Of a stretch of DNA of 64,000 bases, positions 43,578-51,593 are shown in pieces. A program made the position numbers and the translations under genes. The stretch is taken from assembly GCF_000472425.1 (NCBI RefSeq), contig NZ_AXAI01000004.1:372001-436000 (forward strand), written 5' to 3'. The stretch comes from Bradyrhizobium sp. Tv2a-2 (lineage in GTDB: Bacteria > Pseudomonadota > Alphaproteobacteria > Rhizobiales > Xanthobacteraceae). Within the stretch, counting starts at the first letter, position 1. The number at the start of each line of letters is the position of its first letter. The notes beneath the pieces were generated by a model. It searched no databases, was not told where the DNA came from, and saw only the letters and a program-made list of their open reading frames with translations.

Positions 43578-43602
43578 CGGGGCCCTTGTGGCCCCGTTCT
43601 TA
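43578..43602 (+). terminator. Intrinsic terminator of rpmG
   Basis: 7-bp GC stem (CGGGGCC 43578-43584 with GGCCCCG 43590-43596), loop CTTGT, tail TTCTTATTTT. Confidence 0.8.
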
Positions 43603-43678
43603 TTTTGCGGTCTTCGCCCACCGCGTTCGGGCACAATCCTTGCGTCAATATCCTGCCTGAAGGCCGCAAGGGTTCGGA

Positions 43679-44209
43679 ATGGTCGCAATCTCGGACGAAA
43701 GCAATGTCGGGGGCTACTCGGTCGCCTATGGCCGCGATGACAGCTATTTTCCTGTCTACATCACCGCGGCGCTTGCGCTGATCTTCCTCGCCGCCGGCTG
43801 GATCACCGGCGCGCTCTATTGGCTTCCGCTGGCGTTCGCCGCCGCCGCCTTCACCTATTACAACATCCCCCTGCTCGAGACGGGCCGGCCCACCATCGGC
43901 GCCAACCAATACGGCATCTTCATCCAGGCCTTCGGGCTGTTGCGCTGGCGTGCCGTCGAGCGCATCGACCTGGTCGAGATCGCCGAACGCGCCATGACCG
44001 TGCATGAGCTGCAGATCACGCTGAACGCGCCACTCTCCAGCGCACTCGTCGCCGACTGGCGCAAGCAGCCCAACTGGCGCCGCTTCATGCGGCTGCCCTG
44101 GCGGATGACACACAACAACATGGTACGCATCGATATCGAGCCGTTCGACCAGCCGCCCGACGCGATCCACCGCACGTTCCTGCGGATGTGGCGGTTTTAT
44201 CGGAGTTAG
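43679..44209 (+). CDS. Two-helix membrane protein, 176 aa, DUF2244-like
   Basis: After a polar start (MVAISDESNVGGYSVAYG) come two hydrophobic helices ('YFPVYITAALALIFLAAGWITGALYW', 'LPLAFAAAAFTYYNIPLLE') joined by a short turn. A soluble C-terminal domain follows with beta-strand character ('PTIGANQYGIFIQAFGLLRWRAVERIDLVEI') and a basic, Trp/Arg-rich end ('WRRFMRLPWRMTHNNMVRIDIEPF', 'RTFLRMWRFYRS'). The layout resembles membrane-anchored PH-like or DUF2244 proteins, but I cannot fix the family. A single gene following rpmG; conserved by its codon use and length. Confidence 0.75.
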   Translation: MVAISDESNVGGYSVAYGRDDSYFPVYITAALALIFLAAGWITGALYWLPLAFAAAAFTYYNIPLLETGRPTIGANQYGIFIQAFGLLRWRAVERIDLVEIAERAMTVHELQITLNAPLSSALVADWRKQPNWRRFMRLPWRMTHNNMVRIDIEPFDQPPDAIHRTFLRMWRFYRS

Positions 44210-44376
44210 GTGCTGTCCCTCCCTCTCCCCGCACTTCGCGGCGAGAGGACTGGCTTGAGCGGCAATCTCCGCAAATTCGGAAACAGATGAGCGCACGGAA
44301 ACTCCCCCTCACCCGGATCGCATCTTCGATGCGATCCGACCTCTCCCCGCAAGCGGGGCGAGCTAAGAGACGGCGC
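44210..44376. repeat. Interspersed repeat of the CTCTCCCCGCAAGCGGGGCGAG type
   Basis: 167 bases between convergent genes carry an opening 'CCCTCTCCCCGCACTTCGCGGCGAGAG', an inner palindrome 'GGATCGCATCTTCGATGCGATCC' and a closing 'CTCTCCCCGCAAGCGGGGCGAG'. This is a common dispersed rhizobial intergenic repeat and probably works as a bidirectional terminator-like barrier. Confidence 0.6.
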
Positions 44377-45507
44377 TCACGTCCGCACCACGAGCTTTGA
44401 ATAGTCGTCCGGCTGCATGCCGTAGGTCCAGGCCACGGCTTCGCGTGCGGAGTTGATATTGGCGGGCACCTGCAGGAAATAGTGCCTGTGCGTGCCGTCA
44501 GGCTCCGGCGTGGCGTTGATCACCTCGACCGCGGTCCAGATGTCGTAATTGAGCCAGATCTTGCGCCAGAGCACGCCGGTCTCGTCCTGGGCGACCTTTC
44601 GCGCGCCGCCAAGCGCCACATAGCGCGCGGGCGTCATGATCTCGATCATGCAGCGTCGCACCTGCACATTGGACTCCGCGTCAACAGTGGCGAGTGTGAT
44701 AGCCCCTCTCTGCTCGATCAGCCAGGCGGGGATCTCGACGCCCTTCCAGGCAAAGGCCGACCAGCCGTCGCCAAAGCAAAGCGCGGGCCCGCGCGCCTCA
44801 TGCAGCCGTCCCTCGATATCGCCACGCAACAGGCGCGGCCGTTCGGACAGCCAGCAGGTGCGCTCATGCGGCTGCAGCCAGCCGACATTCGCCGCGACCT
44901 GCATGAGGCCGAGCAGCGGCGCGGTCTCGGCCTTCAGGCCAAGCACGCCGCGGACAAATTCATAGGGACCGAGCCAGGACAGTTCGGCGGGACCAGCCAC
45001 GCTTTCGCTGAAATTCTGTGGCGCGAGCAGCGCAGTGAGGATCCGCCGCAGCGACAGCGGGCGCGACCGGCGCAGCCGTGCCGCGAGCGAAACCTCGTCC
45101 TGGTTGGCGTGCTGCAGCACCATCTCGGAGACCGAGGCGATGAGTCCGTCGGCCGGATTCACCGCATCTGCGACCTCGGCCAGCAATCGCCGGCCGAGGC
45201 GCTTTCGCACCAGCCGCGCGGCACGCCTGCGCGTGCGATCGAGGAGCTGCGACCTGACATTCGCCCCGTCCGCGGGCGACGCCGCGCAGGCGCGATGCGA
45301 GAGCGCGATTGGGCTTTCGCACCAGACGAAGCGGTCGGGATGCGGCAACCCCACCGCCCGATAGGCCTGGCGCACGCCCTCCTCTGCCGCGCCACGATCG
45401 GCCGGCTCGGTCGAACGCCGGATCGCAAGCCAGCGCGCGCGGTAGCGGTCGAGCGCAGCCGTCTGCTCCGCCGTCAACGCCGCTCTAGTCGGCAAGGACG
45501 CGCGCAT
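44377..45507 (-). CDS. DUF6745-type protein, 376 aa
   Basis: Begins MRASLPTRAALTAEQTAALD and contains 'RYRARWLAIRRSTEPADRGAAEEGVRQAYRAVGLPHPDRFVWCESP', a recurrent opening of the DUF6745 family. The C-terminal half has the family block 'GDGWSAFAWKGVEIPAWLIEQ', then 'RRCMIEIMTPARYVALGGARKVAQDETGVLWR' and 'WTAVEVINATPEPDGTHRHYFLQVPANINSAREAVAWTYGM'. The last part reads like a Gly-His interaction domain. Function unknown. Its start overlaps the 114-residue upstream gene by 23 bases, so the two form a coupled pair. Also carries a middle basic region. Confidence 0.8.
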   Translation of the reverse strand: MRASLPTRAALTAEQTAALDRYRARWLAIRRSTEPADRGAAEEGVRQAYRAVGLPHPDRFVWCESPIALSHRACAASPADGANVRSQLLDRTRRRAARLVRKRLGRRLLAEVADAVNPADGLIASVSEMVLQHANQDEVSLAARLRRSRPLSLRRILTALLAPQNFSESVAGPAELSWLGPYEFVRGVLGLKAETAPLLGLMQVAANVGWLQPHERTCWLSERPRLLRGDIEGRLHEARGPALCFGDGWSAFAWKGVEIPAWLIEQRGAITLATVDAESNVQVRRCMIEIMTPARYVALGGARKVAQDETGVLWRKIWLNYDIWTAVEVINATPEPDGTHRHYFLQVPANINSAREAVAWTYGMQPDDYSKLVVRT

Positions 45508-45829
45508 CCAGCGGGCCGAGCTCGCGCTGCCGGCGCACGCGGTAGGTTCCACGCGGCAGCGTGACCGGCGCATGCTCCTCATGCGTCACCCGCGCATAGT
45601 CGGAGGCGACCTTCACATGCCCGATATAAAGTCCCTTCGGGATATCGGTTGCCAGCGCTTCATCGTGAAACAGAGTGACCCGTTCCTTGATCGCATGGCG
45701 GTGGCCGGTTTCCTCGCCCTCGGCCAGCACCATCGCCACACCGTCGAGATTTTCCGCGATTCTTCCCGACGCCGGAACATCGGCGACCCGCTCGAGCAAC
45801 AGGTCGCCTTGTGCGAAGATCTCTGCCAT
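45485..45829 (-). CDS. Conserved small protein coupled to the DUF6745 gene, 114 aa
   Basis: MAEIFAQGDLLLERVADVPA, then 'VMVLAEGEETGHRHAIKERVTLFHD'-like sequence (here 'VAMVLAEGEETGHRHAIKE') and the C-terminal 'VTHEEHAPVTLPRGTYRVRRQRE'. His/Glu-rich beta pattern 'AEGEETGHRHAI...HEEHAPVTLPRGTY' suggests a cupin-like or metal-binding small domain. In my memory such proteins stand next to DUF6745 genes in many bacteria. AAGGAG seven bases before the ATG at 45829 fixes the start against a Met two codons earlier. Partner function unknown. Confidence 0.75.
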   Translation of the reverse strand: MAEIFAQGDLLLERVADVPASGRIAENLDGVAMVLAEGEETGHRHAIKERVTLFHDEALATDIPKGLYIGHVKVASDYARVTHEEHAPVTLPRGTYRVRRQRELGPLDARVLAD

Positions 45830-45969
45830 CGCCATCTCCTTGTGCGCAAATAGCACCCGGCGATGTGCTGGGTGCTCTCTGTTCCACCCAATTCTTGTTT
45901 TCGGACAGGTCTTCTTACGTTTCCGTGCGAGGCCTGTCCTTGGATCGCGACAGTATAGCACGTCTCTCT

Positions 45970-46009
45970 GAAGCGCGACGAGATTAGGTTTGAATCATCG
46001 TCGCGCTTC
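45970..46009. repeat. Strong hairpin between amt and the DUF6745 pair
   Basis: GAAGCGCGACGA (45970-45981) and TCGTCGCGCTTC (45998-46009) are a perfect 12-bp inverted repeat. The stem extends through GATT/AATC with one bulged base, leaving a 7-base loop. No T-run follows on the minus strand, on which both neighbouring genes lie. It could be an RNA-stability structure at the end of amt or a protein site in front of the small gene. Confidence 0.55.
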
Positions 46010-46044
46010 AGGCCTTTTGATTGCGCGTGATCTCAAGCAAGGCT

Positions 46045-47433
46045 TCAGTGCACCACCTCACCATGCAGGGAGAGATCGAGACCTTCCCGCTCGGCATCCT
46101 CGGAGACGCGCAGGCCCACGAAGATCTTGATTACGAACAGGATGATCAGGCTGACCACCGCGTCATAGACGAACACCGTGGCAACGCCGATGCACTGGTT
46201 GACGAACTGGCCGGGATTGCCCTCCAGCAGTCCCGCGGTGCCGCCATATTGCTTCACTGCAAAAATGCCGGTCAGCAACGCGCCAACGATGCCGCCCAGT
46301 GCATGCACGCCGAAGCAGTCCAACGCGTCGTCATAGCTGAACATGTGCTTCAAGCCCGTGCAGCCCCAGTAGCAAGCGATACCAGCGGCGACGCCGATGG
46401 CAAAGGCGCCGACCGGCCCGACAAAGCCCGAGGCCGGCGTAATGGCGACAAGACCTGCGACCGCGCCGGAGCAGATGCCGACCACGGTCGGCTTGCCCTT
46501 CAGCGCCCACTCCACCAGCATCCAGGTGAAACCGGCAACGGCGGTCGCGATCTGGGTCACCAGCATGGCCATGCCAGCCTGCATGCCTGCGGTGACGGCG
46601 GAACCGGCATTGAAGCCGAACCAGCCGACCCACAGCAGCGAGGCGCCGATGAAGGTGAGCACCATGTTGTGTGCCGGCGCCGTGTCGACTCGCCTGCCAA
46701 GCATGATGGCGCACATCAGCCCCGCCACGCCTGCATTGATATGCACCACCGTGCCGCCGGCGAAATCGAGCACCTTGACCCAGGCGTCGTCATTGCCGGA
46801 GGAGAAGATGCCATCCGGTCCCCAGACCCAGTGCGCGATCGGCGCATAGACGAAGATCGCCCACAGCCCGATGAACCACAGCATGGCCGAGAATTTCATG
46901 CGCTCGGCAAAGGCGCCGGCAATCAGCGCCGGTGTGATGATGGCGAACGTCATCTGGAAGCAGATGTAGACGCTTTCAGGGATGGTCGCCGCGAGCGGAT
47001 TGGGATTGCCGATGCCGCCGGCGCCGATGTCGCTCAGGATGTCCTTCAGGAACATGCGGTCGAGCCCGCCGATAAAGGGCGAGCCGGCGCGGAAGGCCAT
47101 GCTGTAGGTGAGAACCGCAAACAGGATGGTGACGAGGCAGGTCACCGCGAAGCTCGTCATCACGGTGTCGCCGACATTCTTCTTGCGCACCATGCCGCCG
47201 TAGAACAGGCCGAGGCCGGGGATGGTCATCATCAGGACCAGCGCAACGGATGTCAGCATCCACGCGGTATCGCCGGAATTGGGCGTGCATTTCTCCAGGA
47301 TCTTGCCGCCGCAGGCCGGCGGCGCATCGTCGGCCAGCGCTGCACCTGACAGCGCGAGCCAGACGAACGCGATCCCTGCGAGCGCCACCAGCCACGTCAT
47401 GAGCTGACTGCGCGTGAATTTCCCCGAGTCCAT
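46045..47433 (-). CDS. amt: Ammonium transporter (Amt family)
   Basis: A 462-residue ammonium channel with an N-terminal helix or signal (MDSGKFTRSQLMTWLVALAG) and eleven core helices. Signature parts: 'GDTAWMLTSVALVLMMTIPGLGLFYGGMVRKKNV', 'GLWAIFVYAPIAHWVWGPDG', 'VLDFAGGTVVHINAGVAGLMCAIMLG' (family motif D(F/Y)AGGTVVHI, first twin His), 'LLWVGWFGFNAGSA' and 'DALDCFGVHALGGIVGALLTGIFA' (second His). No glnK gene is found upstream in the window, unlike the usual glnK-amtB pair. A sigma-54-like element lies about 370 bases upstream. Confidence 0.95.
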   Translation of the reverse strand: MDSGKFTRSQLMTWLVALAGIAFVWLALSGAALADDAPPACGGKILEKCTPNSGDTAWMLTSVALVLMMTIPGLGLFYGGMVRKKNVGDTVMTSFAVTCLVTILFAVLTYSMAFRAGSPFIGGLDRMFLKDILSDIGAGGIGNPNPLAATIPESVYICFQMTFAIITPALIAGAFAERMKFSAMLWFIGLWAIFVYAPIAHWVWGPDGIFSSGNDDAWVKVLDFAGGTVVHINAGVAGLMCAIMLGRRVDTAPAHNMVLTFIGASLLWVGWFGFNAGSAVTAGMQAGMAMLVTQIATAVAGFTWMLVEWALKGKPTVVGICSGAVAGLVAITPASGFVGPVGAFAIGVAAGIACYWGCTGLKHMFSYDDALDCFGVHALGGIVGALLTGIFAVKQYGGTAGLLEGNPGQFVNQCIGVATVFVYDAVVSLIILFVIKIFVGLRVSEDAEREGLDLSLHGEVVH

Positions 47434-47932
47434 TGTCGTCCTCCTTGTCCCAAGTAGCTTGTCCAGTTGCGTCTTCAGTGCAGGCTTCTTCGAGCTCCTT
47501 CATTGTCCGAAGCAAAGGCGAGCGACCGCCGCGTCTGGCCCAAACAGGCCATCGCGCCGTCGTCTCGAGCCGTGTGTTGTCTGGATTTCTGTTGTCTGGC
47601 GGCCAGGGCCGTGCCGCAGCCGATCTGGCACAGATACCACCGTGCCCGGCGCCGCGACGCGGCGGTCGAGCTGAACCAGCCCAGGATTGGCGGCGACGAG
47701 CCCCATGGCTGACCGGCCTTTCCCTTGGTTCTTCCCTGGGAATCTCCCAAAGCCGGGACACGTCGATGACGGTTCCCGAACCAATTCTTAGCCAAGGTCA
47801 GTCAAGATTCGTGCCATACCAAGGATCAAACTAACGGCTTGATCCGTCGCGGATTTGGCAACAATCGCACAGGGATTAGGCCGATACTGCCGATTTCGTA
47901 AGCAGACTGCCGTTCAAAAATGCGCCACAGCC
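47434..47932. other. Spacer between amt and the MFS gene
   Basis: About 500 bases with no accepted gene. A reverse-strand frame at 47475-47795 has poor composition. No PII-protein gene is present. The only notable site is the sigma-54-like element at 47801-47816. Confidence 0.45.
47801..47816 (-). promoter_or_regulatory. Sigma-54-like promoter element (TGGCACG-N4-TTGA)
   Basis: On the minus strand the sequence reads TGGCACGAATCTTGAC. It matches the RpoN consensus TGGCACG-N4-TTGC at every fixed base except the last (A for C). Spacing is exact. It points towards amt but lies about 370 bases before it, so a long leader would be required. NtrC sites were not identified. Confidence 0.35.
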
Positions 47933-49192
47933 TCAGGCTGTGCGCAGCATGGGCGGCGCCGTGGGACGGATCAGCGCGAACGCCACCTGGATAAGGCCGG
48001 CGGCCAGCCCCACTGCGACGCCGATCCGCCAGGCGAGCCCGTAGGAGCCCAGCGCATCGTAGATCAGCCCGCCGCCATAGGCGCCGACAAAGCTGCCGAT
48101 CTGGTGGCTCATGAAGGCAAGCCCCTGGATCATTGCCTGCCATTGCAGGCCAAACATTTCGGCGACCGCGCCCGCCACCAGCGGACCGACGCCAAGCCAG
48201 AGGAAACCCATCAGCGCGCCGAATACCAGCGTGGTCGCAGGGGTCGGCGGCAGCATGAAGTACCAGGCGAGCACCAGCGAGCGGCAAACATAGATGCCGC
48301 CGAGCAGCGCGAGCTTGTTCCACCGACCGCCGGCCCAACCGAAAAAGAGACTGCCCAGCACGTTGAAGCCGCCGATCACGCCAAGCGTCTGTGCGCTAAG
48401 CATCGGATCCATACCGCAGATCAGCAGATAGGACGGCAGATGCGTGGTGATGAACACCAGTTGCATGCCGCAGACGAAGTAGGCCAGCGTCATCACCACG
48501 AATGAGGCGTTGGAAAAGGCCATGCCCACCGCGGCACCGGCGGAGATGTTGCCGATCTGGTCGGATGACGGCTTCGGCAGCTCGATCCTGTCGACACGGC
48601 CCGCAAGCCAGGCGGCCGGCAGCATGACCAGCGCCAGCACCACAAAGCTTGCCAGGCCAAAGCGCCAGCCGAAATCTTCGCTGAGCACCTGCCCGATCGG
48701 CGCCGACAGCAGCGCCCCCAGCGATCCCGCCGCCGAGACGATGCCGAGCACCGTCGAGCGCACGGTTTCAGGCACGGCGCGCGCCGCGACCGACATCGCA
48801 ATCGCCGCCGCGGTGCAGGCGAGCGACGTCCCGATCAGGACCCCTGCTCCGATCAGCACGCTGATGAGGCCATGGGCGGACGCCAGCAGCACGAGCCCTG
48901 CGATATAGAGCACCGCACCGCCAACCATGATGGCGCGGAACCCGTAGCGCACGGTGAGCGCGCCGGCGAGTGGCTGCAGGAAGCCCCAGGCGAGGTTCTG
49001 CACGGCGATCGCGAGCGTGAACTCGGAGATGGAAATGCCGACATCATGCGTGAGTGGCTGCATGAAAATGCCGAGCGATTGCCTCAGGCCCATGCTGAGC
49101 GTCAGCATCAGCGAGGTTCCGATCAGGATGGGCAGCGCGGGACCAAGGGTCTTGGCGAACGAGGCCTTGGGCAGGCTCCTGGCGAGGGGCAT
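47933..49192 (-). CDS. MFS transporter
   Basis: 419 residues, 12 predicted helices. Opens 'LGPALPILIGTSLMLTLSMGLRQSLGIFMQPLTHDVGISISEF', as in the monocarboxylate-porter/oxalate-formate-like and cyanate-type MFS groups. 'RYGFRAIMVGGAVLYIAGL' (motif A region) and 'CGMQLVFITTHLPSYLL' are typical. Substrate unknown; with a TetR regulator divergent, efflux of a toxic compound is plausible, uptake equally so. The ATG at 49192 is chosen: the longer frame runs through a palindromic repeat and the operator. GGAG lies about ten bases before it. Confidence 0.9.
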   Translation of the reverse strand: MPLARSLPKASFAKTLGPALPILIGTSLMLTLSMGLRQSLGIFMQPLTHDVGISISEFTLAIAVQNLAWGFLQPLAGALTVRYGFRAIMVGGAVLYIAGLVLLASAHGLISVLIGAGVLIGTSLACTAAAIAMSVAARAVPETVRSTVLGIVSAAGSLGALLSAPIGQVLSEDFGWRFGLASFVVLALVMLPAAWLAGRVDRIELPKPSSDQIGNISAGAAVGMAFSNASFVVMTLAYFVCGMQLVFITTHLPSYLLICGMDPMLSAQTLGVIGGFNVLGSLFFGWAGGRWNKLALLGGIYVCRSLVLAWYFMLPPTPATTLVFGALMGFLWLGVGPLVAGAVAEMFGLQWQAMIQGLAFMSHQIGSFVGAYGGGLIYDALGSYGLAWRIGVAVGLAAGLIQVAFALIRPTAPPMLRTA

Positions 49193-49222
49193 GGTTGTTC
49201 TTCTCCGCTTTTGTGCCTGTCG

Positions 49223-49271
49223 CTCCGTTGTTCCGGGGGCAACGCGAAGCATCGAACCCGGAATGACGGAG
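49223..49271. repeat. Short interspersed palindromic element
   Basis: CTCCGTTGTTCCGGGGGCAA ... CGAACCCGGAATGACGGAG; member of the CCGTCATTCCGGG class, just upstream of the MFS gene. Confidence 0.45.
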
Positions 49272-49306
49272 CGCACTGGCCTGCTTCTCAGCCGAGGCGC
49301 CGCTTG

Positions 49307-49326
49307 ATTACACAAGTCTGTGTAAT
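49307..49326. promoter_or_regulatory. TetR operator 1: ATTACACA-AGTC-TGTGTAAT
   Basis: A perfect 8-bp inverted repeat with a 4-base centre in the MFS-tetR spacer. A second, less perfect copy lies 34 bases on at 49361-49380. Confidence 0.75.
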
Positions 49327-49360
49327 TAACATGCGAAGCGCCACCGCTTGTCAAGGACAA

Positions 49361-49380
49361 AGTAAACAGGTCTGTGTAAT
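49361..49380. promoter_or_regulatory. TetR operator 2: AGTAAACA-GGTC-TGTGTAAT
   Basis: The right half and the centre GTC are identical to operator 1; the left half matches 6 of 8. It ends on the base before the first ATG of tetR, implying autorepression by blocking the start region. Confidence 0.65.
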
Positions 49381-50016
49381 ATGCTCGCCGCCGCCAAGTC
49401 TCGCCTTTACAAGACGCGCGTTTCCAAGCCCCGTATCGACAAGCCTGGCGCGGACAAGACGGCCGCGAACAAACGCGACATGAAAGAGCGGATATTGCAG
49501 ACCGCCGACCGGCTGTTCTATCTCAAGGGCATCCGCGCCATCGGCGTCGACACCATCGCGGCCGAGATCGGCATTTCCAAACGCACGCTCTACAACCACT
49601 TCCCCTCCAAGGACGAATTGATCGCGGCCTACCTGAAGCGACGCTTCGTGGTGGCAAGCCCGACCGAAAGGCCGGCCACAGACCAGATCCTCGGCTATTT
49701 CGACGCACTGGAACGCCGCTTCTCCGCCAAGGATTTCCGCGGCTGCCCCTTCGTCAACGCGGTGGCCGAACTCGGCCCCGAGGATCGTTCGGTGAAGAAG
49801 ATCGCGGCGGCGTTCAAGGAAGCACGCAGGCTGTGGTTTCGCGATCTGCTGGCGTTGCTCGATGTGGAAGACAAGGAAGCACTAGCCACGCAGCTCGTGG
49901 TGCTGGTCGACGGCGCGATCGCGCAGGACCTGGTGCGTGACGATCCCGCCATGGCACGCGCGGCGAAGGCGGCCGCGACGGTGTTGCTGCGGAATGCGGG
50001 AGCCGATGTTGAATGA
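49381..50016 (+). CDS. TetR/AcrR-family transcriptional regulator
   Basis: 211 residues. The DNA-binding domain is 'KERILQTADRLFYLKGIRAIGVDTIAAEIGISKRTLYNHFPSKDELIAAYLKRR' (residues about 34-88). The ligand domain includes 'RGCPFVNAVAELGPED', typical of the subgroup that controls small-molecule transporters. A Lys/Arg-rich N-terminal extension of 33 residues precedes the helix-turn-helix. If the real start is the Met at 49480, this extension is not translated. The first ATG directly abuts operator 2 with no obvious ribosome site. Divergent from the MFS gene. Confidence 0.9.
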   Translation: MLAAAKSRLYKTRVSKPRIDKPGADKTAANKRDMKERILQTADRLFYLKGIRAIGVDTIAAEIGISKRTLYNHFPSKDELIAAYLKRRFVVASPTERPATDQILGYFDALERRFSAKDFRGCPFVNAVAELGPEDRSVKKIAAAFKEARRLWFRDLLALLDVEDKEALATQLVVLVDGAIAQDLVRDDPAMARAAKAAATVLLRNAGADVE

Positions 50017-50302
50017 GGGTGCGCCTACCACTTGTCGTCCCCGGTTGAGCCCGGCGATATCAGTTCTTCCGATGTGTGAAACCCGTCAACGACTCGGCGT
50101 GCTATTGGACACGTTTCGATTGGTTGCGATTTTCTGACTGACTTTTTCGTGTGGTCAGCAACGCCCGAAACTAGCCCAAGGGCTGGTGAAGGGATGTCTG
50201 CTATGCCGTCGCTCTCAGCGGATAGGCAAAGATCTAGAGATCTAGCGAACGGACCGCGACCGCCGCCTTTGACCTTAAAGGGGTCTTTCCTCAGTTTGGA
50301 AA

Positions 50303-51169
50303 CTACCGCTTCTCGCGAGGTTGCGCGTCCTGTGCTTCGCTGCAAAATCGAACCGCAGCCGCAAGTGCTGCCTCACTGATCTGTTTCCGTCGGTTCGGAG
50401 AACTCAACACGGACTCCTCGTCCCTGTTCACGATGACTCCGGCCTCGAGCAGCACAGCGGGAGCTTCGGTATTTTTCAGAACCATGAGCTGGTCGTATCG
50501 GTACACCCCTCGCTCGTGATCCAAGATTTGACGGCGCTCTCCGCGGATATCCTCTGCGTGGTGCGCAGTGAATGTCATACCTCTCTTCTTCAATTCTGCT
50601 CCAAGTAACGTGGCGAACTGGACGCTTTGATCCGCGAATCGATTTCGTCTTGACACGAAAATGGAAAACCCGGCGTACTTGTCACTGAAGTGATGAAATC
50701 TACCATTGTACGTCCATTCGTCATAGAAGATTGGTTGCACATCGTCGTGGTGTATGGAGAGGAACAGGTCGGCCTTAAATGAGCTTGCCAGGACCGAGCG
50801 TTCTCGCAACTGTGTCTTACCTTCACCTCGCATTAGAATTAGCAACGTTTTTGCAAAGCCGGCCCGACGAAAAGTGTCGTTCATCTCCTGCGCAAGCTGG
50901 TGATTAAATTCATACTCCGGCCTACCCCGGGCGCTCAATGCGCCCGGCGCGTCGGGTGTGTGGCCGACGTCAATCGCAATTCTGAAGTCCTCGCGTCGGC
51001 AGCTGGGATTTCGATCAACTCCTGTGTCAGGGCTAGGCGCGATGTCGGGGGCTGCGATGGCGCCCGCCGGCGCGCAAGAAATACTCAGAGCTGCGAGCAC
51101 AACAGCCAGCATCGCCCGCTGATATCGCTCTCTCGGCAGTGGACCAGCCCTCTCCTCTGGAGTGACCAT
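50303..51169 (-). CDS. N-acetylmuramoyl-L-alanine amidase (amidase_3), exported
   Basis: 288 residues with an N-terminal signal region (after MVTPEERAGPLPRERYQRAM comes 'LAVVLAALSISCAPAGAIAA'). The zinc amidase fold follows: 'RIAIDVGHTPDAPGALSARGRPEYEFN' (first His and Glu), 'ADLFLSIHHDDVQPIF' (second His) and 'APAVLLEAGVIVNRDEE' (catalytic Glu). It cuts the bond between the glycan and the peptide in peptidoglycan. No SPOR, LysM or AMIN domain is present. It is the last gene of a three-gene unit; its ATG is one base beyond the stop of the preceding gene. Codon use is more AT-rich than the core genes around it. Confidence 0.88.
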   Translation of the reverse strand: MVTPEERAGPLPRERYQRAMLAVVLAALSISCAPAGAIAAPDIAPSPDTGVDRNPSCRREDFRIAIDVGHTPDAPGALSARGRPEYEFNHQLAQEMNDTFRRAGFAKTLLILMRGEGKTQLRERSVLASSFKADLFLSIHHDDVQPIFYDEWTYNGRFHHFSDKYAGFSIFVSRRNRFADQSVQFATLLGAELKKRGMTFTAHHAEDIRGERRQILDHERGVYRYDQLMVLKNTEAPAVLLEAGVIVNRDEESVLSSPNRRKQISEAALAAAVRFCSEAQDAQPREKR

Positions 51170-51170
51170 T

Positions 51171-51551
51171 CTAACGTTGAGGGACCATCTTTTCCTGTAA
51201 GAGCTCAAATACCTTGAGCTTACACGTCGCGTTATCCTTGAGAGCATTCGCTAGCTGATCATGCAGCACATTCTTAAAAGTGTCGCTTCTGTATTTTCCA
51301 GCTCCAGTCATTCCAAGGTCGGCGACTCGCGCAACCAATCCTTGCAATTGGGCCTTTACGTCACCCGAAAGCTCCAAATTAGTCGCGTTTCCTTCCAACG
51401 CGAGAGGATTGCCGCAGGTTTCCGCCGCGAAAGCGCTGATGGCTCTCAACGCCTTTGTCTGCCCCTCAAGATCCTGAGCTTTTAGCGGTTGTATGAGCAG
51501 CAGGAAGAATCCCATTGCGGATAGCCGCCCTAGCGTTCCAAGAGCCCTCAT
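51171..51551 (-). CDS. Secreted single-domain protein, 126 aa (shares a domain with the 242-aa neighbour)
   Basis: Signal peptide MRALGTLGRLSAMGFFLLL with cleavage near 'QPLKAQ', then one domain of about 100 residues: 'ALRAISAFAAETCG', 'LELSGDVKAQLQGLVARVADLGMTGAGKYRSD' and 'VLHDQLANALKDNATCKLKVFELLQEKMVP'. Two Cys (about 46 and 111) probably form a disulfide. The same pattern (SGxxKAxLxxxVxRxxxLxxxGxGK...CKxxxFxxL...MVP) makes up the N-terminal half of the next protein upstream. I do not know a name for this domain. One base separates its stop from the amidase start. Confidence 0.75.
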   Translation of the reverse strand: MRALGTLGRLSAMGFFLLLIQPLKAQDLEGQTKALRAISAFAAETCGNPLALEGNATNLELSGDVKAQLQGLVARVADLGMTGAGKYRSDTFKNVLHDQLANALKDNATCKLKVFELLQEKMVPQR

Positions 51552-51593
51552 CGGCTTGCCTCCAGAGATGGCTTTGCAATCCTTTTTAGTTGC

